In this document: piece after piece, positions 12,301 to 24,300 of the stretch
Layout of the letters: each line of letters opens with the position of its first letter
How positions within the stretch are numbered: position 1 is the first letter of the stretch
Translations under genes and position numbers: made by a program
Notes under the pieces: generated by a model
Databases searched by the model: none
What the model was told of the DNA's origin: nothing
The model's input: the letters and a program-made list of their open reading frames with translations, nothing else
Origin: Euglena gracilis
Lineage: Eukaryota > Euglenida > Euglenophyceae > Euglenales
NCBI GenBank assembly: GCA_039621445.1
Contig: CP154955.1
Location: 60,977,564-61,041,563, forward strand
Direction: 5' to 3'
Length of the DNA stretch: 64,000 nt

Positions 12301-15300
12301 ACCTAAACAGGTGCGCGGCCTGGGTTACCGAAAATTTTTGACCCCCCAAAACGACCAAAAGTGCCATTTTGGGCACTTTTTGGCCAAAAATGTGCCAAAA
12401 ATGCAAAAAAAATTCGGCGCGAAGCGCCGGAGGAAAAAATTGACCCTTTTGGGGGGTTCCCGGGACCCCCCGGGGGGGGGGGGGGCGGGGACCCCCCCCC
12501 CGGCCCGGACCCACCCACCCTCCCCCGGGGGGGGGGGGGGTCAGGTGACTTAAAAAGAAGCCTGGGGGGGGGGGGGGTACTGCAATCCCTTAAGCAAATG
12601 CCTGCCCCCAACTGGCAAGCACCTCTGGTCAGCCTTGCCCTTGGTCCAGCATCTGCATCTTGTCCAACATCTGCAACCACTGCATCTTCTCCAAAATCTA
12701 CTACCATTGGCTCCCTACCTGGCCAAAATGACCACAAAAACCCAAAAATGACCACAAAAAAAGCCCCCAAAAGCAACCAAAATGACTTAAAATGGCCGGA
12801 AATAACCCAAATTTGCCCAAAACCGCCAACAATATCCACAAAAGATTGTGAAAAATAACCCAAAACCACCAAAATGGCATAAAATACGCAAAAATGCCAA
12901 TAAATGTGCTCATATTGACCCAAATTAGCCCAACATTTTAATCAATAACATTTGCAATCAATGCAAAATAGCCTCCAAATTAGCAAAAACTGACCCAAAA
13001 TGGCCAATGGGTGCAATATTGGATATTTGTGGGAAAATTGTCCTTAAAAATGGGTTTAATTCTTCAAAATATACAAAAAAAATGCCAGCATCGCCCAGCA
13101 TCGGAACCCCACCTCTGGTCTCCAAAAATCCAGCATCGCCCAGCATCATCAGAGGTGCTTGCCAACCGGGGGGGGGGGCAGTCATCCGCACCCCCTGACC
13201 TGCAACAGGTGGTCATGCGACCAGGTGCCAAAAAACTGGTTGTTGGGCAAGTGGGGGGGGGCATCCCCCAAAAAATATTTGAGCACTTCGGCCACATCTT
13301 GAAGAATGACGTTGTTGTGGTAAATGAATACCCCCCGTCCAAGCACTGGAAAACGTGGGTAAGCACCGGGGGGGGGGGGGGCTCAAACAAGGGTGCTTAA
13401 ACAGATAAGAAAATATAGACTGCAAAAAAAATCCGTCACTCTCTAGGCGGCCTAACTCGCACTTAGCTTTGAAAATGACTGTAAATTTGCGCCAACACGC
13501 AAATCCAAAAAATATTTCTGTTTTCGAACACCGAGGCCTGAGACTCAGGACATTTTGAGAACAGTGCCCCAGGGCCTGCACCCCAGGGCCTGGCGACGAA
13601 AGCAACGACTTGGGACTTCACGGTCCACGGGCACAGTGCTCCCGGGTCCCAGTGTGCATGAACACAAAGCGCCGGGCGATGAAACGAGCGGACTCCATTG
13701 TGCATTTGCGCTTTGGCGCAATTTTTTTTATTACAAAAAATAAAAACATTTGCGCTTTGGCGCAAATTCTTTACTTTTTTGGTGACCATTGCCGCACTTG
13801 CACAATGATAACAACATATGTGTCAACATGTGTTTCCACGGCACAATGCATTTCCTTACCAAGTCCGCACACTGGCCGTGCAGAGAGGGGCCACCAACAC
13901 ACCGTAACAAATCAGAGGGACTCCCATAAGCTCAGGAGCTTCTGTTTTAACTTGCGCTTAAGCGCAAATTTTTTACCTTGCGCTTAAGCGCAATGTAAAA
14001 TTGTTGCGCTTAAGCGCAATGTCCATAATCATTGCCTTCTGTTCCCGGCAGTGTGGGGCCTGGCGTTGCTCACCAGACGTTGGGACAGGTCCCTGGGCTT
14101 GCCCTCAATCCCCCCAACCCCCCCCACCTGGGTGGTTCCCACTGTACCACTCCTCGCACTTCAAGCACCCAGGGATCACGACCCTGTGACATGTCGTTTT
14201 TTCCAACTTTTCAAAACGTGCATGTAGAGTCCACCCTCTGAACGCCTCAGCAGGCAACCCCTCAGGCACACATCGCAGAGTCCAAAAAAAGCTGCAAAAA
14301 GGGCCAAATTACACCCAGCCTGTGTAGCACCTTCCGGGGAACACAGTCAAGGCTTCAAAAACGAGGGACTCGCAACGGGGGTTTCGGCAATATTTTTGTG
14401 AAAATTCACGTGTCCCGGCGGTCAAACCCAGAGTTTTGAACCTTTTTGAAAATGGTGCACAGGCTGAAAAACACCAAAATTGGGCCCGGGTCTCAACGTC
14501 GGCAAATGATGCCCACGCCACTGTGGAGGGTCTCCGTTGAACCAGAGGGTCAAAAGGGTGGGTTCTACCGCCGGGTCTCAAAAAAGTTCGAAAATTTGCG
14601 CCAAAGCACAAGCTAAAAATCAAAACCTTAATTGCGCGTTAGGCCGCCTAAGTCGCTTTGCGCCGGGGGGAGGGGGATAAAGAAAACGGGATTGGTCGCC
14701 GGACAGGGGTGCCTGCCCAACCCTCCCTCGTCAGGGGTGCTATGGGGTGCCTGCCCCAAGAACCCCCCCATGGGGTGGGCACCCAACCAAAACAAACCTG
14801 ATTTGGATGTAAAAAAACCAACAACATCCTTTCCTCCAACAAACAAAACACATGTTGGGGAGTGGCCAGGAGCTCCGGCACCAGCGCCCCGGCGAACGCC
14901 AGCATGGCCAGCCGGCCGTGGAACACCTCGGACACGCGGAAGCGCTCCAGGGCGTTGGGGTTCTTCCCGAGGTTCAGCGGGTCGAAGCCGCGGTCCCCGA
15001 CCAGCGTGTTGTTCAGGTGCTCCGGGGCCTTGGCGCCGGGGATCCACAGCAGCCGCTCCGTGGAGGCGGCGGCCGGGGCCGGGGTGGGCCGCACCTTCTT
15101 GCCTGAAGAAGAAAAGGGAGCATACAAAAAAAAGCATAATTAAATATTCGGGGTGAAGTGCAAAATAAGTGAAGTGACAAAATAAGTCACTGGGTATCAG
15201 CATACCAGCAGTGGCGAACATGGCGGTGGTGATGTTGGCGCCGTCATTGATGAACGCGACCAGGTTCTCGATGGGACTGGCCCCCGTCTTGGCGTGCTGG

Positions 15301-18300
15301 AAGTAGAAGCCCAGCACGGCAATCATGGCCAGCCGGCCGTTCTTCAGCTCCTTCAGCTTGGCCTCCTCGCTGGACCACTCGAACGGGTCGGCCCCAGGGT
15401 AGGCGATGTCGGCCACCTTGGGCTCCGGCTCCTCCCCCTCCTCCCAGGCGGGGAACCGGCCGTCGTACCGCCACAGCTCGATGGGGCCCGTGGCCACGGC
15501 CAGCACCAGCAGGAACGTGGTCAGCGTGATCGGGTCCGGGGTCTTGACGGCGTCGTACCACGCCACGCCGCGCGGCGGCATGCCTCCAGCTGTGTTCATT
15601 TTGCAGACGTGGACAATGAGGGCAAGGAAAGCGGCAGAGACTTCATACAACGCCCGGGCAGGGGTTTTTTTTAGTCCGGGGGGAGGTGGAGGGTCCTGGG
15701 GGATGCACTGAATTTGCCCCGAAAATGAACAAAAATCGCGAAAAATACCAAGAATAGTGGCTTTTTTCCAAAAATTTTCAGCGCCGAAAAGTATATCCCA
15801 CTCCCCCCTGACCCCCCCCGGGGTCCACACTGAAAGAACCCCTGTGCCCGCGAGGCTGTCCCAAAAATGATTTCCCTGAGGGTAAGCTTGCTATTGCTAA
15901 GGGGTATTAACCGTTTTCTAAAAAAAAGCAAATGGGCGGCCATTTTTGCACGCGGTTTTGGGCATGCTCTGAGGCTGCCAGCACCAAGGCAAAAAGGTCC
16001 TCAGCGGCTCTCCCGCCGGTTCCAGGGGTGGGTATCGCCCCCCCCCCCACTTGTTGCAGGAAAACACCGCCTTAGAAATCAAAATGGAAACTCAAAATGA
16101 ATCATTTCATTGCTGGGGCATGGCCAGGAGCTCCGGCACCAGCGCCCCGGCGAACGCCAGCATGGCCAGCCGGCCGTGGAACACCTCGGACACGCGGAAG
16201 CGCTCCAGGGCGTTGGGGTCCTTGCCGAGGTTCAGCGGGTCGAAGCCGCGGTCCCCGACCAGCGTGTTGTTCAGGTGCTCCGGGGCCTTGGCGCCGGGGA
16301 TCCACAGCAGCCGCTCCGTGGAGGCGGCGGCCGGGGCCGGGGTGGGCCGCACCTTCTTGCCTGAAAGAGAAAAGAAAGTGGAAGAGTAAAACAAAACCAA
16401 CACGTACTTCTCCCCATCTCACCCTGTCGTGGGGGCGTCACCACCCCTTTCCAGCGCTTTCGGTGCCAAATCATTTTGCCGACCCAAGCGAGAGGGTCCG
16501 GGAAAAGACGTGACAGATTCCTGACTTAGGCGGCGCAAATTGCCCACCTAAAATTTGACTTGGTGGATCGGATTTTGACCCCAAAATTGGCACCCAAAAC
16601 CGTGCAAATTTTTTGGGGTCAGAGCTAGCTTACATTTTTTGGAGATTTTTGGTAGTGTTTTTGGGGAAGCGGCAATCCGCTTCCTTTTTGGGGGGAAACA
16701 AAAAAAAACACTTCCCCCCTGGACTGAAAGACTTTGTAAAACCTGCCCGTTATCTTTCAATTGTGGCATGCGAAGCGGGTTTTCGCTTCCTCTGAAACTG
16801 TTTTTGCAGGAAATGGTTCTCCGCTTCCTCAATCACCTTCAGGCTTGGCATCAACCTCATCAACACAGGACAACATCTGACCACTTCACTCCAATTAAAA
16901 CAAATGTCTCTGAAAGGAGTGCAATCATGGCAATCATCCGATGTGGACCCTGAACGTGAGAAGCGGGATTCCGCTTCTTATTGGTGAGCTAGATGGTTTG
17001 TTGGCACTGGACGTTCTGGCCCCATTAAGAGTGGAGGCAGTCACGTTGGCCACAACGTCAGTGCCCATCTACTGCCATCTGCCCCAATCAGGGGTTTTTT
17101 TAAGACCGGGGGGGGGGAGGGGGGGGGATCCCCCCCACCCACCACCTGGGCCCCCCCCCCGGGGGGGAGGAGGGGGTCCGGGGGACCCACAAAAAATGGC
17201 CGAAAATCGCGAAAAGTGCTAAAAATAGATTTTTTTCGGCGCCGCAGGCGCCGAAAAGTATATCCCACCCCCCTCCGGGGGGGAGGGGGTCCGGCGGACC
17301 CACCCACCCTACCCCCCCCCTCCCCCCCCGGGGGGTCCAAACTTAAAAAAATCCCTGGCCCCCAATGTCAATTAACGTCCCACCACAAATGCTGGATGTT
17401 GGCTGCCCAAACTGTGCCTGAAATGTGCCTGGATGATGACCAATTTGAATGGTGGCATCGTGGATGGTTGTGGGAACGGTTGGACCCTGTGTTTGCGTGG
17501 CCTAAATGCTGCGTGTTCTGAAATGATACGGAAACCGCATTTTTGGTGTCAACTTTGAGGGGGTCATTTTGGTGTGAGTTGGTAGATGGTGTGTTTTGTG
17601 GCTATTTTGAGGGAGAAAGCCCTCGGCCTCGAGTTAGTTTGCAAGAGGCAGACACTGGATGTCCAACAGGAATGCGTGTCCTGGACGCGGACTGGTTGGT
17701 GGACTTGTCTGGTTCAAGAAGGGAGGTGGTCTGAGCTGGGCAGTGAGTTGAAGAGGCTTCTAGGTCAAGAAACAATGAAACCAATCTCCTTACACCCAGC
17801 AATGCCATTTTCCAGGTCCTTTCAATGCATCCATGCAGCATCGGGGTGGGACTGCAGTAAGGGGTTGTGGGAGCTAATTAAGCTGCCTATGTGCCACCGT
17901 GAGCCTTCTGGAGCATGGCAGGTGTTCAGTTCACCACGTTATGTCCTGCCGACAGCCATCGGCGGGCCCTGGAGGACGAAGATAGCCCTCCGGGGTCCCC
18001 CTTCTGTTTTGTAACAGGTGGAGGTGAGCCAGAAACACGTCACGGGAAGAGCTAATGGAGGAAACCTCAAGGGAAAAGCCCACCTGCCTGCGCTTTGGCC
18101 GTGGAAGCAGGAACTTGAGGGCAGTTTCGGATGGGGTTTACAGGTTTGGAAAGGGGGCTTTTAAGAGGGGTTATGGTCCAGTTTTTTCTTCTTTTATTTT
18201 GAACAAAATGTCTGGGACCCACTTTCAGCCTTCACTTGCCCTGCTTTCTTTCTGTGGTACCAGACATCAACCCACCAAAGAAGGGATATACACAATTGAT

Positions 18301-21300
18301 AGCGGTAAAGGTATAACGCCTGCCTCCACTCCCTTGAAACCACCATCTTCATTCCCCGGCAAGGTGGAAAGAATTCCCTTCCCACCATATTCAACGACAA
18401 ACCCACAAGAAAGATTTGTGAAAAAACAGGTGGACTTCGAGGGAAAAAAGGGATTCCTGGCAATTCTTTTTTTAACACATCGCAGACCCCAAAAAACATG
18501 CAAAAGTGTGAAAAAATATGTTTGTTGATTTTTGAGATTTGAACCCATTTCAAACGATTTTTGTTTGTTCATCCTGTTGGCCGGCCCATTGACTGTTGGC
18601 AGGGCTAAAAGACTGCGGGAATAAATGTCCTGCCCCATGTGGCCCTCAGACAAAATGGAGAAGCAGATCACAACCGTTGAAAATCTGTTGAACTTGATTC
18701 AAAAACCGACCTGCATCAACCTGACAACAGCAAAAGGCAAAAAAAATCCCACACCGGCAGTGGCGAACATGGCGGTGGTGATGTTGGCGCCGTCGTTGAT
18801 GAACGCCACCAGGTTCTCGATGGGACTGGCCCCCGTCTTGGCGTGCTGGAAGTAGAAGCCCAGCACGGCAATCATGGCCAGCCGGCCGTTCTTCAGCTCC
18901 TTCAGCTTGGCCTCTTCGCTGGACCACTCGAACGGGTCGGCCCCCGGGTAGGCGATGTCGGCCACCTTGGGCTCCAGCTCCTCCCCCTCCTCCCAGGCGG
19001 GGAACCGGCCGTCGTACCGCCACAGCTCGATGGGGCCCGTGGCCACGGCCAGCACCAGCAGGAACGTGGTCAGCGTGATCGGGTCCGGGGTCTTGACGGC
19101 GTCGTACCACGCCACGCCGCGCGGTGGCACACCCCAGACATGGTAAAAAGCTACATGAAGGGCAATGGCCAGGGGTTTCCCTCAGAAGCAGGGGAGCCCT
19201 GTGGGGAGGGAAGCGGGGGCAGAGATAATTGGGAAGCCTCGATATAAGGAGAGGAGGGGGGGGGGGTGGTCCGGACCCCCCCCTGCGGGCCAGGAGGGGG
19301 GGGGTGGGGGGGACACCCCCCCCACCTAAACCATGTACGCCCTCCTTATATCGAACCCTGCTTGAGGGGGGTCGGTGACCGAAAGCATGCTGTTACCTCA
19401 AACCCCCGGGGGATGTAACTGTTCACCTGTGACCACAAAGAATTTATTTTAAAACCCCCATTTCCTGTGTCGGGAGTTTACCACTTTTCTCATTTCTCGA
19501 ATCCTGGGGGGGGTCCGTGTAAATGGGTCATGGTGATGAACGGGGGGGGGGAGGGGGCAGGGACAAAGCGATTTCCGTTCATCCTCTCCCCGGTTTATTG
19601 TCCTCCCCCAATGAACAACAATCTGTTCATATCTTGCTGAAAAGAGCTGAGTGCTTTTTGTATTTACTGCTCTTTGTATGGTGGATGCAAAAAGGGGCCG
19701 GTGTAAATAGAGCTCTTCTGATTTTTTCTGGGGGGTCGGTGAAAATGGGGGAGTCAATAAATGGGGGGAGGGTATGAACTGGGGCGTGGCCAGGAGCTCC
19801 GGCACCAGCGCCCCGGCGAACGCCAGCATGGCCAGCCGGCCGTGGAACACCTCGGACACGCGGAAGCGCTCCAGGGCGTTGGGGTTCTTGCCGAGGTTCA
19901 GCGGGTCGAAGCCGCGGTCCCCGACCAGCGTGTTGTTCAGGTGCTCCGGTGCCTTGACACCGGGGATCCACAGCAGCCGCTCCGTGGAGGCGGCGGCCGG
20001 GGCCGGGGTGGGCCGCACCTTCTTGCCTGAAGGGAGGAGGTGAAATGGTGCGTTTGATCTGTTTTTGCCTTTCACCAAGAGCATGGCTGTATGGGAAAAC
20101 CCGACCCTGAAAGTCGGACCCCCCCCACCCCCAGGATAAAAATAAATGGTGGTGGGGGAGGGGGGGTCCGGACCCCCCCACCCCCCCAAAATGGGCATTT
20201 CTGGGCTTCCCGTGCCGGAAGTGGCTTGACCGAGTGCCCAAACATTTTTTGGCCATGTCTTTGCAGTCTCCAAGCAGGGAAAAAAAAGGTTAAATTGGCT
20301 GTCGGATTCGCCCCAGAAATCCAACCAGGGTTGGGGGGTGGAAGTGTCTTATCATTATTCGCACAGATACAAGCCCTGTTCACATCATTGGGATTGTCAG
20401 TGATTCTTCTTGTGCGTACAAGAATCCAAACACGTCCGTTTTTCATGAAAGCTGGAGCCTGGGTGTTGTTGGACCCCGGACCCCCCCTCGATGTCAGGAG
20501 GGGGGGGTCGACCCCCCCTCCAGGCTTCCCATCCATCCCTGGGGGGGGGGGGGGCTGGACCACAGCAGTATCTGAGCTGGGTCGGGCTGGGCCCAGGGGT
20601 TTTTTTAAAGAAGACCAGTTGTGGTCGGCCCTGCAAGCTGCCTTCGCAGAAATCTCCCCCGAACAGGTCAAAGCACTTTATGACAGCATGCCTAACCGCA
20701 TGCGGGCTGTCATTGCTGCTCGCGGTGGACACACCCGCTACTGACCTTCCCATACCCCGCCCTTTTGCATGACGGTTGCAGTCGCGGCAAATCCAGCGCT
20801 TGATTGGCCGCATTGCTGCTTGTAGCTTTACTTACCAGATGGGGGGTATGTTTTTTGTGCTGTCAGGCGGGGGTATGTTTTTTTGTGTTGGCAACCTGTA
20901 TGTGGGTATGATTTGGGTCATTTGGACACCATTTCAACAGACCTGTTTCTATTCACAAAAAACAGGGCATATTTTCAATTCACGAAAATATGCCCTGCTT
21001 TTCGTGAATAGATATTCACGAAAAACAGGGCATATTTTCGTGAACAGGATTTTTGGGTAAAAAAAATGACAAAAAAATGCCCGAAAACATGGCGTGAAGC
21101 ACACCAACGAAAAACAGGGCACGCCGGGCCTTTCTATTCACGGTTACAGAAAAATCGTGGGCTATAACCCTGATTCAGGGCTAACTGGTCAAGGGCGCCG
21201 CAGGCGCCCTTGACCCGTTATACTCCCTGAATACGGGTTGTGCCCACAATTTTTGTTCCCACCCGTATGTGTTTCATTTCGGCTTTTCGGCTTTTTTCCA

Positions 21301-24300
21301 TTTTTCTCACTTTTGGCTGGCAAAACGGCTTTCAAAACGGCTTTTTTGCCGTTTTGCTGACGGCTAAACGGCTCTTTCGCCGTTTTGCCGAAAAGCCGTT
21401 TTGAAAAGGGCTTCTGATGGGTGGGAACATTTATATAGAGAAGTGCTTTTGATTGATGGGCAACATGGCATCAGACACGTGAAAACTTCAATCGGCCGAT
21501 CGACATGGCCATGCGCCCAAAGGAGGTAAAAAATGCTTAAAAATGTTCAAAAAATGGGTATTTAGGGCGAAATTCGCCGTGATTCCTTGAACGCCGGTTG
21601 GGGGGGGGTTCCTTGAACGCCGGTTCGGGCGTGAAACCCTAATCCACGGTTTCAACAACTGTGTCCAGAACAGGCTTCTTTTTAAGACCCTCGGGGGGGG
21701 GGGGGGGTCAGGTGACTTAAAAAGAAGCCTGGTCCAGAACGCCGGTTCGGGCCGCGGAACCAGCGTTCTGGACACAGTTTTCGTATCAGATTTTCAAAGG
21801 AAAAAATTAGGGGTGTTCAAACAATTTTATTGCTGCGGTGGTTGCGGCATGGAAACAATTTTGCCCTGGCGGTCGCGGCGCGTGCAATTTTGTTGCTGCA
21901 GGGAGGCCGAAGGCCGACTCAGTTGGCACTTTACAAAGTTTTCATTCATGGCCATGGTTGGCCTGACCTCTGAGAAAACAAAACAACTCCCCAATCAGGG
22001 GTTTTTTTCAGGGTTGACGGCTTGTTTTTTTTGAAACAAAAAAAGCATGTCTTTTTTTAAAAAAACATGTTTTTTTTAAAAAAACATGTTTTTTTTTTAA
22101 AAAAAACACAAAAAACGTCATGTTTGGGTGAAAAAATTTTTGATCGTTTTTTTTTAAAGGAAAAAGGTCATTTTTTATCTCTGCAGCTTCGTAGTCCGTA
22201 AAGGGTGATGGCTTTCACATGAACCATCATTTTAGTATTTTTGGATGAAGGGTCTGGAAAAACTAAAAAAAATGTCACTTTGATGACCAAAAAAATGACT
22301 TTAGAACTTTTCCTAAAAAAATGGCCATTTCACAAGGAAAAAGGTCAATTTTTGCTTTTTCAAAAAAAAAGTTTTTTGTTTTTAAAAAAACAAAAAAACG
22401 TCAACCCTGGACTGGGGGGGCCCACCCACCCCCCCCTGGGGGGGGGGGGGTCCGGGGGGACCCACAAAAAAAAGGCCGAAAAATGCTAAAAATACCACCT
22501 CCCCCCCCTAATTGACCCCCCCCTAATTGACCAAACGCCCCGGGGAAAAATTTTTCAACCCCCCCCCTAATTGACTGCCCGGGGGGATTCCGTGCCGAAG
22601 CACCCCCTAATTGACGGTACCCCCCCCCAATTGACCAACCCCCCCCCCTAATTGACCAAAAGGGGGGTCCCGTGGAGAGGTCCCACGGTCAATTAGGGGG
22701 GGGGGAGGTGGTAGCACCTTTTCAAAAATTTTCGGCGTAAATCCCCCCCTCTGGGGGGACTCTCGGGGGGGGACTCTCGGGGGGGGGGGGCTCGGCGGAC
22801 CCCTACCCCCACCTCCCCATGCATGAGGTCTGCCTGTAAAGAGATTTTTCGATGAAGAGCTCGATTTCCAAGACATTGAAATGTGTTTGTGCAGGGTTTG
22901 GGCAATAGAAATATTTGGTCTGAGAAGACAGTTCTGAGAATTGTGTGTGCTTTCCGACCTGAAATGCGACGATTGGGGGGGTGCGCACTTTTCAGGGGTG
23001 CGCACATCACACCCAGTGTCCGGAATGTTTGCCCACAGCTGGCAAAAATATTTGTCAAACCTGTCAAAATTTTGCCAGTGCCCCCCCCCAAAAATTGCCC
23101 AAAGGTCTCAAAAAAGCTTTGCTTTGCTGAAAAAAAGCGTTGCAGTGCGGAATGGAAAAAGATCCCCTCAGATTGAAGTTTCAAAGGGCAATTGTGCAAA
23201 ACACCCGATCCAAGTGCAAAAATTTTCGAAACGGAGGCAAATATGGGATAAGGTGCAAACATCTTTGAGTTAAAGTGCAAAAAATCGACCGGAAGTGCAA
23301 AAATATACGGTGTGAAGTGCGAAAAATTCAGGTGTCAGGTGTAGGGCACTGTGCACTGGCCATTTCAAGTCCACATTTGGAATTTCGGCCTAATTGTTTT
23401 TCCATTTGGTTTTCCATTTTTGTTTGCTTCTCAAAAAAATGAAAAACATTTTTTTTCTTTAAAAAGACAATAATGCAGAAAACAAAACCATACAAAGAAA
23501 AACAGTCAGCCTTCGAGTCCCCATTCTGAGGCTCCTCAAGGCTCCCCTTCTCAAAGTCAAAACAAACTTAACAATCAGTCTCTTTACAGTTCAAAATGTT
23601 GTTGTGTCTGAAGGTCAATCCGCTTTTAGGACACCAAGAAAAAGTTTGTGGCTCATCTGTGGACACCCAAAATTTTTTTATGGTTCACGCGCCTAACCGC
23701 ACGAAATGAATGTCTGCCCCCAAGTGGGCTCTGAAAATTACCGATCGCCTGGTCCAACCCTTTTCGCAAATTCCAAATTCCACTGTTCACCTGTCATGTT
23801 GCCCATCAATAAAAAGCTCAAAAAAAAAACCAGCAGATGGCCTCACACTTCAGCCGCAATGCATGGTGTTCTTATTTTCGAAATTCCAAATCCCAAAATT
23901 TGCCAAAGGGAATTATTGCAAAAAAGCACTCCAATTTCAGGTCAAACACCCCTCAAAAAATGCTAACATCTTAGCAAACCATTTTTCATTTTGGACACTT
24001 CGGAATCACCAGAAATTCCATGGCCAATTCCCCTGCAATGAACCGCGATAGGGTTTGGGCTGCAACTACAGGGGGATGGGGGGGGATGGGGTTCATGGTG
24101 GTCTGAACAGTTTTGGAACGGCTGAAAAAATGTGGTTGGCAGCTGAGGAGCTGGTGACGTGAGAGGCGATAAAAAATCCTTCAAAGGTGACCACCAAACC
24201 ATCAAGCCGTTCATATCAGGCTTCAAAATTTCCATTCCACTTCCTTTTCACTCGGGTGCACAAACACACCAGCAGTTGCCAGCAGGGTCACAGCAGGCAA

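Larger units (their letters stand above)
16361..18754 (-). other. LHC intron (GT-AG) between units 1 and 2
   Basis: 2394 nt. It contains a CAGGGG...CCCTG MITE (17089-17357), a CTTAGGCGGC transposon end at 16525, and four GAAGCGG/CCGCTTC hairpins (16670-16980) matching the large transposon. Between 17360 and 18600 I see open frames but nothing recognisable. Confidence 0.75.
20027..24269 (-). other. LHC intron (GT-AG) between presequence and unit 1
   Basis: A 4243-nt conventional intron. It contains a Tc1/mariner C-terminal remnant (about 20608-20744, plus strand), hairpin-rich DNA (20940-21420), a 61-bp MITE (21671-21731), a CAGGGTTGACG element (22009-22409) and CCCCCTAATTGACC repeats (22500-22700). 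From about 22800 to 24240 I see no gene or recognised repeat. Confidence 0.75.

Noticed and set aside
14628-15830. A 400-residue minus-strand open frame
   Set aside because: It reads through exon B in the right frame, then an intron and exon A in a wrong frame; the GT-AG intron at 15103-15205 explains the region better.
17543-18528. Plus-strand open frames inside the LHC intron between units 1 and 2
   Set aside because: No recognisable domain, no splice-consistent continuation, and no codon-like GC contrast with the surroundings.
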